Positions 1 through 6,517 of a stretch of DNA of 7,989 nt are shown here, piece after piece. Numbering within the stretch: the first letter of the stretch is position 1; every line of letters starts with the position of its first letter. Under the pieces are notes generated by a model. The model was given only the letters and a program-made list of their open reading frames with translations, was not told where the DNA came from and made no database searches. A program made the translations under genes and the position numbers. Source of the DNA: Chloroflexota bacterium (GTDB taxonomy: Bacteria; Chloroflexota; Anaerolineae; Anaerolineales; Anaerolineaceae); contig JAAZIH010000072.1 in NCBI GenBank assembly GCA_012800995.1, positions 1-7,989 on the forward strand, in the 5' to 3' direction.

Positions 1-20
1 AACAACCCCAATCATCCAGC

Positions 21-1172
21 TTATATCTTTTCAATCGCGGCTTTCATTTTTTCTATCGCTAATTGAATATTCGCGCGGGTTGTACCAAAGTTTAAGCGAA
101 CAAAGCCCTGTCCAACCTCACCAAATTCTGGACCATCATTAAAGCCTACTTTCGCATTTTCCAGGAAGAATTTTTGCATTGAGCCTTTTATGCCCAAGTC
201 GCGGCAATCCAGCCAGCCCAGGAAAGTGGCTTCCGGTTTCGCCCATTTGATGGGCGCAAGTTCGGTTTGCAAAGCCTGGTCGATCAAATCACGATTTGCC
301 TGCAGGTAAGCCAATTGCGCCTGCAGCCATGCGTCGCCATGCTCATAAGCTGCTTTCGCCGCATACATACCTAAAATACAGGGAGTGCTCACAATACCCG
401 CCTTGCTCGTGTTATAACGTTCGCGTAACTCAGAGTTCTGAATAATCGCTACAGAGGTATGTAAGCCAGCAATGTTGTAGGTCTTGCTGGGAGCTTGCAG
501 AGTAATCGTTATATCCGATATCTCATGACTCAAGGATGCAATAGGTATATGCACCCGACCATCGTACAAGATATCACAATGAATTTCATCAGCAACAATA
601 ATCACATTATGTCGCAGGCAAATCTCCGCAAAGCGTTCAAGCTCATCCTGACGAAATACCCGACCAGTTGGATTGTGCGGATTACAAAGGATGAAAACAC
701 GCACATTGTTATCGATGATTTGTCGCTCAAAAAGATCAAAATCAACTTCGTACTGTCCACTTTCACCCAAGAACATAGCATTTTGAACCCCTTGCATGCC
801 CGCACCACGTGGAGCACGAATAAAGGGCGGATAGGCTGGCACCTGATAAATGACTTCTTCACCCGGTTTACAAAAACCACGCACTGCCACATTAAAACCG
901 GTGACAATACCTGGCACATATTGAACCTGGTCAGTGCTCACCTGCCAGTTATACAAGCGTTGCAAGCGAGTGGTGACGACATCATTCAATCCATCCGGCG
1001 CGAAACCATAACCAAAAATGCCATGATCCACTCGCGCGCGAATAGCATCCATCACCTCATGGGGAACTTCAAAATCTGTATCCGCCACCCACATCGCCAG
1101 GATATCCGGATCCCAACGGCGCCATTTGAGGCTTTCAGTTTGTCTTCTGTCAATTGCTTTATCAAAATTCAT
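21..1172 (-). CDS. MalY/PatB family PLP-dependent C-S lyase / aminotransferase (cystathionine beta-lyase-like)
   Basis: This is a 383-aa fold-type I PLP enzyme, full length for the MalY/PatB branch of class I/II aminotransferases. Members usually cleave the C-S bond of cystathionine or cysteine, giving homocysteine or sulfide plus pyruvate and ammonia in the cytosol. The N-terminus has the family-typical pattern of RR near residue 10, KW at 16-17 and MWVADTDF at 27-34. Cofactor-site residues are visible: CNPHNPTG at 163-170, DEIHCD at 195-200 with the PLP-pyridine Asp195, Tyr203, the Schiff-base Lys230 in APSKTYNIAGL, and the carboxylate-binding Arg359 in GFVRLNFG. The ATG is supported by a GGAG Shine-Dalgarno 9 nt upstream. 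The gene stands alone and diverges from the UbiA-like gene. A plain aminotransferase role cannot be excluded from sequence, and no sulfur-metabolism neighbour supports a specific substrate. Confidence 0.92.
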   Translation of the reverse strand: MNFDKAIDRRQTESLKWRRWDPDILAMWVADTDFEVPHEVMDAIRARVDHGIFGYGFAPDGLNDVVTTRLQRLYNWQVSTDQVQYVPGIVTGFNVAVRGFCKPGEEVIYQVPAYPPFIRAPRGAGMQGVQNAMFLGESGQYEVDFDLFERQIIDNNVRVFILCNPHNPTGRVFRQDELERFAEICLRHNVIIVADEIHCDILYDGRVHIPIASLSHEISDITITLQAPSKTYNIAGLHTSVAIIQNSELRERYNTSKAGIVSTPCILGMYAAKAAYEHGDAWLQAQLAYLQANRDLIDQALQTELAPIKWAKPEATFLGWLDCRDLGIKGSMQKFFLENAKVGFNDGPEFGEVGQGFVRLNFGTTRANIQLAIEKMKAAIEKI

Positions 1173-1181
1173 ATCCGTTCA

Positions 1182-1185
1182 CTCC
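1182..1185 (-). promoter_or_regulatory. Shine-Dalgarno site of the MalY-like gene
   Basis: GGAG on the minus strand lies 9 nt before the ATG at 1172-1170 and supports that start. I could not identify a convincing -35/-10 pair for this gene in the roughly 100 nt upstream. A TATCAT-like box near 1210-1216 has no good partner. Confidence 0.7.
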
Positions 1186-1251
1186 ATTATTGCTCGTTAT
1201 TCACCAGATATGATAATCAATTTTTAAGTTCTTGGGGTAAATTCAGTCGCC

Positions 1252-1286
1252 AACAGGTCAATAAATATGGATTAGTTATTCCTGTT
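1252..1286. repeat. Bulged inverted repeat in the divergent intergenic region
   Basis: AACAGG (1252-1257) pairs perfectly with CCTGTT (1281-1286). AATAA (1260-1264) pairs with TTATT (1276-1280). The only interruption is a 2-nt TC bulge on the left arm, and the loop is 11 nt. The arms total 11 bp. It lies about 80-115 nt upstream of the MalY-like start and about 95 nt upstream of the extended -10 box of the opposite gene. No U-tract follows on either strand, so it does not look like an intrinsic terminator. An operator or an RNA hairpin is possible, but the AT-rich inner arms make chance a real alternative. Confidence 0.4.
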
Positions 1287-1376
1287 TAATCATGATCTCT
1301 TTGTATAAGCTATAGCAAGTGAAGCCAAGAGTTTGATAGTCCACTACGTAATTCCCAGTTGCCGAAGCTAAGCATT

Positions 1377-1385
1377 TGGTATACT
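1377..1385 (+). promoter_or_regulatory. Extended -10 promoter element of the UbiA-like/methyltransferase operon
   Basis: TGGTATACT matches the TGn-extended -10 pattern: TG at 1377-1378 and TATACT at 1380-1385, which is 5 of 6 to TATAAT. The only -35-like hexamer is TTGCCG at 1359-1364, with a short 15-nt spacer, so the extended -10 would have to carry recognition. Transcription would start near 1391-1393, only about 6-8 nt before the ATG at 1399. That implies a nearly leaderless mRNA. Confidence 0.5.
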
Positions 1386-1398
1386 TTTATCAATACTC

Positions 1399-2262
1399 AT
1401 GAAAACCAAATCTCTCGCGTTCTTTAAACTCGTGCAAATTCAGCAGAGCCTGCCAGTGTTATTGTTTTCAACGCTACTTGGTGCGGCAAGCACAAAGTCA
1501 GACCTCCGTTTGAGTTTGGTTTACGTCCTGTTTGCCAATCTCATGGTAAGCTGTTTTTTTTCAATATTGCGCAATCTTCAGTTTGCGCCTGTAGACATGT
1601 CTGACCCCAAAAATCGTGTCAAAAACCCCATTGCTGCCGGCACTTTCAGCGTTAAAGCCTCCCAAACAATGGAGGGAGTTCTTGTAATCCTGGCAATTGT
1701 CCTATATTCCCTGGCAGGGAATGAAATACTGATAACAGGATTGGGCATCATACTCATTACCTTTATACTGAGCTGGAGAAAACTGGGCTTACACCGCATC
1801 GTCTTACTCAAAACAAACCCTCAGCATTGGCTTCTGAACAGTCTGTTCTGTTTGCTGGGTGGACTAAGCCTGCAAATGCCTCCCAATCCAGAACTTTTCC
1901 TTGCGGTTGCCTTTATCGGTACAAGCCTTATTTACACCACCCTTATTGATTACACACATCTTACATATCCCCAAAAGCCCCAACGCAGGGTAACGATTGG
2001 ACTTATCGCAAGTTTAACAATCGCCATTCTGATTGGCATTACCCTCTTCATTCTCCTTGCTATTTTGCCTGTTTGGATATTGATCTTGTTTGGACTATTA
2101 TTAGCCATTATGCTCTTACCTAAAATGGCAGAGCAAATTCGCCAGGGTCAAAGACTCTCTTTTGAACCTAAAATCTTGCGTACAGCTTTGTTTCGATCAG
2201 CCTCATTGTGCCTTTTGATTCATTTTTTAGCCCCTTTCCTTTTCAAACTCTTCAACGGATAA
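1399..2262 (+). CDS. UbiA-like polytopic membrane protein with degenerate prenyltransferase motifs
   Basis: This 287-aa protein has about eight to nine hydrophobic segments, roughly at 16-32, 38-57, 92-106, 108-126, 144-158, 165-186, 198-221, 223-240 and 262-284. Its layout resembles the UbiA intramembrane prenyltransferase family, which transfers isoprenyl chains to aromatic or other acceptors. The cytoplasmic loop at about 58-85 keeps the family spacing from a last Asp (Asp69) through NP (76-77) to Gly81, followed by TFS. The canonical NDxxDxxxD is mostly gone: only Asp66 and Asp69 are acidic, and the N, D and D positions read as Gln, Phe and Val. The second Asp-rich loop (about 183-200) keeps only Asp184. 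Diphosphate-Mg binding is therefore doubtful. ATG 1399 is the first possible start after an in-frame TAA at 1369, and no Shine-Dalgarno precedes it. The methyltransferase gene follows after 4 nt. UbiA kinship is a moderate call, and another membrane family is possible. Confidence 0.65.
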   Translation: MKTKSLAFFKLVQIQQSLPVLLFSTLLGAASTKSDLRLSLVYVLFANLMVSCFFSILRNLQFAPVDMSDPKNRVKNPIAAGTFSVKASQTMEGVLVILAIVLYSLAGNEILITGLGIILITFILSWRKLGLHRIVLLKTNPQHWLLNSLFCLLGGLSLQMPPNPELFLAVAFIGTSLIYTTLIDYTHLTYPQKPQRRVTIGLIASLTIAILIGITLFILLAILPVWILILFGLLLAIMLLPKMAEQIRQGQRLSFEPKILRTALFRSASLCLLIHFLAPFLFKLFNG

Positions 2263-2266
2263 ACTA

Positions 2267-3151
2267 ATGAAAAACGTTTCAGCACCTCAAAGTATAGAAA
2301 TCAGTCAGCCCTGGCAGGATTATGAGCTTCTGGACAGTGGCGATGGGAAAATCCTGGAAAGATTCGGGAAAATGGTTCTTATCCGCCCCTATCCACAAGC
2401 CTTTTGGGCAAAAACAAGCCCAGCGCTTTGGAAGCAAAATTCAGCACAATACATTGCAGATCTTCAGCAATTTGGCGGGAAATGGCTCACTGAAGATAAA
2501 ACCCAAAGATCCTGGCCTTTGCGATGGAACACCCTTAAATTCCAGGTCCAACTTGGGGCTTCTCAACACATTGGCGTTTTTCCGGAAGAGATCAACCATT
2601 GGCATTGGCTCGATGAAGTTCTTAAGAAGTCCACACAGCCTATTCGCTTACTCAATCTCTGGGCTTATACAGGCCTTGCCAACCTGATTGCTGCGCGAGC
2701 AAAAGCTGATCTGACTCATGTGGATACCTCAAAGCATGGTATCGCCTGGGCAATGGCAAACCAAAAGCTATCAGCTATGAAAGACGCGCCTATCCGTTAC
2801 ATTCAGGAAGAGCCCATCAAGTTTATAAAACGCGAAGCCAGACGTGAGAAAACATATAACGCCCTCCTTTTGCAGTTTCCGCGCCTTGAAAGAGAACAAG
2901 AAAGTGAATATGCCGATTTTCTAAAAGGACTGCCTGAATTGTTAGATGCTTTAAAAGATGTTTTGGACTCAAATCCATACTGCATTCTTGTCACCGCGCC
3001 AACTTGTATTCAACCTACAACAACCCGATCCATTCTTCATTACCTCACCAATCAAACAGGCAGCTCAGTTGCCGGGCAAATCTATCTTAAAGAAAAAAGC
3101 GCAGGACATTTACTGCCCCGCGCCACTTTCGCACGTTGGTCAAGGGATTAA
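2267..3151 (+). CDS. RlmI-like (COG1092-type) class I SAM-dependent methyltransferase with degenerate motif IV
   Basis: This 294-aa protein has the pattern of a class I methyltransferase family related to rRNA m5C methyltransferase RlmI. The N-terminal part has YELLDSGDGKILERFG (19-34) and LIRPYPQAFW (38-47), which I recall as hallmarks of this subfamily. HIGVFPEE follows at 101-108. The Rossmann core begins with LLNLWAYTG (128-136, motif I), and the acidic motif II is HVDTS (151-155). The expected motif IV, (L/I)DPPK(F/Y)G after strand 4, reads LLQFPRLE at 201-208. The Asp and first Pro are thus replaced by Gln and Phe, and the glycine-rich turn of motif I reads GLA where GG is usual. SAM may still bind, but the substrate pocket is altered. 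It sits 4 nt after the UbiA-like gene with only a weak ribosome site, so translational coupling is likely. The natural substrate is unknown, and calling it RlmI would overreach. Confidence 0.8.
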   Translation: MKNVSAPQSIEISQPWQDYELLDSGDGKILERFGKMVLIRPYPQAFWAKTSPALWKQNSAQYIADLQQFGGKWLTEDKTQRSWPLRWNTLKFQVQLGASQHIGVFPEEINHWHWLDEVLKKSTQPIRLLNLWAYTGLANLIAARAKADLTHVDTSKHGIAWAMANQKLSAMKDAPIRYIQEEPIKFIKREARREKTYNALLLQFPRLEREQESEYADFLKGLPELLDALKDVLDSNPYCILVTAPTCIQPTTTRSILHYLTNQTGSSVAGQIYLKEKSAGHLLPRATFARWSRD

Positions 3152-3163
3152 TGCCCTGTTCAG

Positions 3164-4501
3164 TTAATCTTCCCCTTCAGCCGTCTCAGCTTCTTCGTGT
3201 TGTTTAGAAAGATCGGTTACCAATACCCGATCAACCCGAAAACCATCCATATCCAGGACCTCAAAAGAGAACTGTTCCCAAATGAAGCTCTGTCCAACTT
3301 TGGGGATTCGTCCTAATTGGTTCATGATAAAACCACTCAAAGTCTGGAAATCCGCAGTGTCTTCTTCAGGGAACTGCTCAACCTTTAGTAAATCTTTTAG
3401 AACGTCAATGGGCAAAAGGCCATCAAAAGACCACGAGCCATCCGGTCGTAACACCACTTCCTGATTGAGGTCAAACTCATTCAATGGGATTGCGCCCACA
3501 ATCGACTCAAGCACGTCGTATAAGGTAACCAAACCCAAAACGCCACCAAACTCGTCCATAACCAAAGCTTGATGCACCGCCTTTTCTCGGAAAGATTCAA
3601 AAGCCTTCACCGCTTGCATATTTCCCGGCAAAAACAGTGCTTCGCGAATATGGTTGGTAACCGAAAAATCTGGCGCGTAAATATCAATACCGACCAAGTC
3701 CTTGATGTGTAACATGCCAATCGTGCGGTCCAGGTCTCCCTCAGCGACCGGCATTCGCGAGTAAGGACTCGCCTTGATATCACGAATGATTTCCTCCGGT
3801 TCATCTTCAAGGTTAATCCACTCCAATTCTGTGTGGGGAGTCATCAAGGCGTCAATTCGCCGTTCTGTAAGACGAAACACGCCATCCACCATCTCTTGTT
3901 CAGCTTGATCGAAAACGCCCGTTTGACGGCCTTCTTCAATAAAACCTTTGACATCTTCTTCAGTAATGGAGGGTTCAGGGTTTAGCTCAATGCGCAAGAC
4001 TCGCAAACCAAGATTAGTAGATCCACTCAACAATCGTGTTAAGGGTTTCAAAATTCGTGTTAAGATCCGCACCATTGGTGAAAGGGTTGTAACCACATTC
4101 TCGGGCTCACTGACAGCGATTCTTTTGGGGATTAATTCCCCAAGTACGATTGAAAAATAGGTAATCAAAATCACGACGAGCAAAAGAGCAAATGTATCCG
4201 CGATAGGTGCTAACCAATTAACTTTCTTCATTAGCTCCGCTAAAGGTTGCGAGATAACCGCACCACCGATACCACCGGCAAGGGTATCAATCAAGGTAAT
4301 CATAATTTGAATCGCTGATAGATACTCTTGATCTGGGTCCTTCAGCAATTCAAGCGCGTAAGTAGCACCCTTCTTGCCTTCGGCGACACGTTGTTCTAAC
4401 CTGATTTTGCGGGAAGATACCATGGCGATTTCATACATCGCGAACACAGCATTCAGCCCAAACAGAATGAAAATTAAAATGATATTAAAAATGATAGGCA
4501 A
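3164..4501 (-). CDS. CNNM/CorC (HlyC) family membrane protein with CBS pair
   Basis: The 445-aa product is a complete member of the hemolysin-C/CorC/CNNM family, which is linked to Mg2+ (and Co2+) efflux or homeostasis. 'Hemolysin' is a historical label. The DUF21/CNNM membrane domain spans about 1-165, with hydrophobic segments at 2-22, 60-85 and 97-121 and the conserved GELIPKRIA at 121-129. A linker helix with EEDVKGFIEEG (181-191) leads to two CBS domains (about 215-275 and 283-335), including VMDEFGGVLGLVTLYDVLE at 314-332. A CorC_HlyC domain ends the protein (about 347-431), with an acidic tail. The start is TTG: an AGAAGAGGA ribosome site lies 5 nt upstream, and no ATG occurs until residue 22, which is inside the first helix. 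It converges with the methyltransferase gene with only 12 nt between the stops. It may be co-transcribed with the upstream histidine phosphatase gene, 73 nt away. Confidence 0.93.
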   Translation of the reverse strand: MPIIFNIILIFILFGLNAVFAMYEIAMVSSRKIRLEQRVAEGKKGATYALELLKDPDQEYLSAIQIMITLIDTLAGGIGGAVISQPLAELMKKVNWLAPIADTFALLLVVILITYFSIVLGELIPKRIAVSEPENVVTTLSPMVRILTRILKPLTRLLSGSTNLGLRVLRIELNPEPSITEEDVKGFIEEGRQTGVFDQAEQEMVDGVFRLTERRIDALMTPHTELEWINLEDEPEEIIRDIKASPYSRMPVAEGDLDRTIGMLHIKDLVGIDIYAPDFSVTNHIREALFLPGNMQAVKAFESFREKAVHQALVMDEFGGVLGLVTLYDVLESIVGAIPLNEFDLNQEVVLRPDGSWSFDGLLPIDVLKDLLKVEQFPEEDTADFQTLSGFIMNQLGRIPKVGQSFIWEQFSFEVLDMDGFRVDRVLVTDLSKQHEEAETAEGED

Positions 4502-4506
4502 GGTGT

Positions 4507-4515
4507 TCCTCTTCT
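4507..4515 (-). promoter_or_regulatory. Shine-Dalgarno that fixes the TTG start of the CorC-family gene
   Basis: The minus strand reads AGAAGAGGA here, 5 nt before the TTG at 4501-4499. This good spacing, plus loss of the first membrane helix if translation began at the next ATG (residue 22), favours TTG as the real start. Confidence 0.7.
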
Positions 4516-4574
4516 AATCTAAACAACTTATCAACAATACTATGCAGCTAAGGCAATTCTACCAAGCTTTTGGC

Positions 4575-5324
4575 TTATGTAATCATATCAGCTGGTAAAA
4601 AGTCCGTTTTGTTATGATAAATAAACTGCGCCATCTCATCTGGCATGTCGAAACGACTAATACCACAGTTATTGTACATAAAACGATAAGGATACCGACT
4701 ATCAGCAGCCAAGTTCATCTCACAACGGCATAATGCCCGAAACAGATAATTGAAGAAACCACCATGGGTAATCAGAACCACCCGGTCGTCCGTTTCGCCA
4801 TGGCGATAACGAATAAAATCAATCACCCTTGCAGCCCTTTCTGCTACAAGATCGCGATTCTCCTTCCCCCCTCGCCACCAGCCTTTTTCATTGATTTTAT
4901 GCTCGAGACGCAAAAAAGGATAAGTTGCTTGAAGATAAGCTGGGCTAAGCCCATATTCCATACTAATCACGGGCTCATTGTCAACAAGTCTTTCAAGGTA
5001 AATACCACCCACTTCGTGGCTATCAGGAATACCGGTCAATGGCACGCCCAGGCGCTGGGCAATAACACTACCAGTCTGAATGGCACGTTCCATCAAACTG
5101 CAATACACATGTGTGATACCATAACCTTTATGGTTTTGCTGATCCAAAAAATGGGTCGTTATATCTGGCTTATGTTTGCTCAATTCTTCCGCCACAAGTT
5201 GCGCCTGCTTTAAACCTTTTGCAGTCAAAGGCGGATCAGACACACGCGGATTATCAGTAAATTCACCGCTCTCCCACCGCGCGTTATTCGTAGACTGAGC
5301 ATGTCTTATAAAATATAGTTGCAT
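4575..5324 (-). CDS. Histidine phosphatase family protein (phosphoglycerate mutase-like)
   Basis: This 249-aa cytosolic protein belongs to the histidine phosphatase (PGAM-like) superfamily. It opens with MQLYFIRHAQS, and His8 of RHAQ is the phospho-acceptor. Other core residues are visible: Arg80 in YCSLMERAIQTG, the acid/base candidate Glu104 in DSHEVGG, and His187 in ITHGGFFNYLF. The substrate cannot be told from sequence, since the superfamily includes mutases, sugar phosphatases and others. An insert with paired aromatic residues (GWWRGGKENRD, about 148-158) could help form the substrate pocket. The frame stays open upstream to 5435, but I choose the ATG at 5324. It has a GGAGAAAG ribosome site and begins exactly at the family's first strand, and the extension would run across the promoter region up to the prfA start. 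The CorC-family gene follows on the same strand. Confidence 0.9.
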   Translation of the reverse strand: MQLYFIRHAQSTNNARWESGEFTDNPRVSDPPLTAKGLKQAQLVAEELSKHKPDITTHFLDQQNHKGYGITHVYCSLMERAIQTGSVIAQRLGVPLTGIPDSHEVGGIYLERLVDNEPVISMEYGLSPAYLQATYPFLRLEHKINEKGWWRGGKENRDLVAERAARVIDFIRYRHGETDDRVVLITHGGFFNYLFRALCRCEMNLAADSRYPYRFMYNNCGISRFDMPDEMAQFIYHNKTDFLPADMIT

Positions 5325-5330
5325 CGTAAA

Positions 5331-5338
5331 CTTTCTCC
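5331..5338 (-). promoter_or_regulatory. Shine-Dalgarno deciding the histidine phosphatase start
   Basis: GGAGAAAG on the minus strand ends 6 nt before the ATG at 5324-5322. This supports the 249-aa product over the longer open frame that reaches 5435. Confidence 0.75.
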
Positions 5339-5346
5339 GAGGGCTG

Positions 5347-5352
5347 ATTATA
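5347..5352 (-). promoter_or_regulatory. Candidate -10 box for the histidine phosphatase gene
   Basis: The minus strand carries a perfect TATAAT at 5352-5347. A poor -35 (TTCGTA, 5375-5370) lies 17 nt upstream. The start of transcription would fall near 5340, giving a leader of roughly 16 nt that still contains the GGAGAAAG ribosome site. Confidence 0.5.
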
Positions 5353-5402
5353 CACGGAATACCTAAAATTACGAAAGGTTTATAGTAATACAAAGCCCTG
5401 AA

Positions 5403-5411
5403 TGGTATAAT
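5403..5411 (+). promoter_or_regulatory. Extended -10 promoter of the prfA-prmC-tsaC operon
   Basis: TGGTATAAT is a perfect TGn-extended -10: TG at 5403-5404 and TATAAT at 5406-5411. No good -35 hexamer lies 16-18 nt upstream, which extended -10 promoters tolerate. Transcription would start near 5418, leaving about 23 nt of leader with an AAAAGG ribosome site at 5425-5430, 10 nt before the ATG. Confidence 0.6.
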
Positions 5412-5440
5412 CGGGCTGATTTTGAAAAGGCACAAAGACT

Positions 5441-6517
5441 ATGTTAGATAAATTAAACGCAATACTTGATCGCTACAACGACCTTGAAACTCAATTGACC
5501 ACAGTTGGTGAAGATTACCAACTCGCCGTTGAACTCTCAAAAGAACGCGCTGACCTTGAGGATATCGCTGTAGCTGCCAAAGATTATGTAGACACGATAG
5601 CGAAAATCGATGAGACCAAAGAACTCATAGATATCTCTGAAGGTGAACTGCTTGAGCTCGCCCGCATAGAGCTTGATGAACTCATCCAGCATCGTGATGA
5701 CCTGGAAGAAAAATTACGTGCAATGCTCGTCCCCAAAGATCCACGTGACAATCGCAATGTCATTGTCGAAATTCGCGCCGGCACCGGCGGTGACGAAGCT
5801 GGGCTTTTTGTAGCTGACCTCTTGCGCATGTACCTTAAATATGCCGATATCCACGGTTATAAAACCGAAATCATCTCCTCCAATGAAACCGGCATTGGTG
5901 GCTTCAAAGAAGTCACCTTCACTGTAAAAGGCAAAGGCGCCTTTTCGCGCTTGAAGTTTGAGTCGGGTGTTCATCGCGTTCAACGTGTACCCGAAACAGA
6001 ATCGCAAGGACGCATTCACACATCCACGGTTACCGTTGCTGTATTGGCGGAAGTCGATGATTTTGAAATTGAAATTCCCGATTCGGATATTGAAATTGAT
6101 GTTTATAAATCAGCCGGCGCGGGTGGGCAAAACGTTCAGAAGAACATGACCGCTGTGCGAATTCACCACATTCCCACTGGTATCGTCGTCGCCTGCCAGG
6201 ACGAACGCTCGCAACTGCAAAACAAGACCCGAGCGATGAGCGTACTCAAAGCCCGGCTTTACGAGCTTGAAGAGGAAAAGCGACAATCCGAATTAGACGC
6301 CACCCGTCGCTCGCAAATCGGCACAGGTGAACGCAGCGAAAAGATTCGCACTTACAACTACCCCCAATCGCGCGTTACCGATCACCGCATCAACCAAAGC
6401 TCGTTCAATATTCAAGCCGTTATGGATGGCTACGACCTGGATGATTTCATTCAGGAACTACAGCAAGTAGAAGAAGCCGAGCGGCTGGCGAGTTTTGAAG
6501 CCAATGCTTCAGCTTAG
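5441..6517 (+). CDS. prfA: Peptide chain release factor 1 (RF1)
   Basis: The 358-aa product is a full-length RF1. It recognises UAA and UAG in the ribosomal A site and triggers peptidyl-tRNA hydrolysis. The N-terminal helical domain (about 1-95) is followed by the class I release factor core, with IRAGTGGDEAGLF at 111-123. The codon-reading tripeptide sits at 184-186 as PET within HRVQRVPETESQGRIHTS (178-194). That is the RF1-type PxT, not the RF2-type SPF. The catalytic GGQ is at 228-230 in SAGAGGQNVQ, and the typical IPTGIVVACQDERSQ follows at 244-258. There is no RF2-style programmed frameshift: the frame is uninterrupted. The gene leads an operon. The next gene, prmC, overlaps its end and encodes the enzyme that methylates Gln230. 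The start is the ATG at 5441, behind a weak AAAAGG site. Confidence 0.98.
   Translation: MLDKLNAILDRYNDLETQLTTVGEDYQLAVELSKERADLEDIAVAAKDYVDTIAKIDETKELIDISEGELLELARIELDELIQHRDDLEEKLRAMLVPKDPRDNRNVIVEIRAGTGGDEAGLFVADLLRMYLKYADIHGYKTEIISSNETGIGGFKEVTFTVKGKGAFSRLKFESGVHRVQRVPETESQGRIHTSTVTVAVLAEVDDFEIEIPDSDIEIDVYKSAGAGGQNVQKNMTAVRIHHIPTGIVVACQDERSQLQNKTRAMSVLKARLYELEEEKRQSELDATRRSQIGTGERSEKIRTYNYPQSRVTDHRINQSSFNIQAVMDGYDLDDFIQELQQVEEAERLASFEANASA

Noticed and set aside
495..1289. Open frame of 264 codons on the plus strand, opposite the MalY-like gene
   Set aside because: It lies antisense to a gene with a complete set of PLP-enzyme motifs, its translation shows no recognisable domain, and it has the look of a shadow frame. 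It would also read through the MalY-like ribosome site and the inverted repeat.
1289..1316. Two 8-bp palindromes, ATCATGAT (1289-1296) and GCTATAGC (1309-1316)
   Set aside because: Palindromes this short are expected by chance in AT-rich intergenic DNA, and they share no sequence with the larger inverted repeat.
1399..3151. Quinone-biosynthesis operon (UbiA prenyltransferase plus quinone methyltransferase)
   Set aside because: The methyltransferase is of the RlmI-like type, not the UbiE/MenG or UbiG type, and the UbiA-like protein lacks the diphosphate-binding motifs.
3142..3156. Short AGGG/CCCT inverted repeat between the convergent methyltransferase and CorC-family stops, as a bidirectional terminator
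   Set aside because: The stem is only 4 bp and there is no T-tract on either strand.
4562..4574. CCAA/TTGG hairpin after the histidine phosphatase stop, as a terminator
   Set aside because: The 4-bp stem is weak and lacks a U-tract. Read-through into the CorC-family gene is equally plausible.
5325..5435. N-terminal extension of the histidine phosphatase by 37 residues
   Set aside because: The extension has no family similarity, covers the divergent promoter region, and ignores a strong ribosome site in front of the ATG at 5324.
5990..5998. RF1 codon-reading tripeptide PET where PAT or PVT is usual, considered as a possible altered stop-codon specificity
   Set aside because: The PxT pattern is kept, and as I recall PET occurs in other normal bacterial RF1 proteins. 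The genes here also end in TAA, TAG and TGA without sign of recoding.
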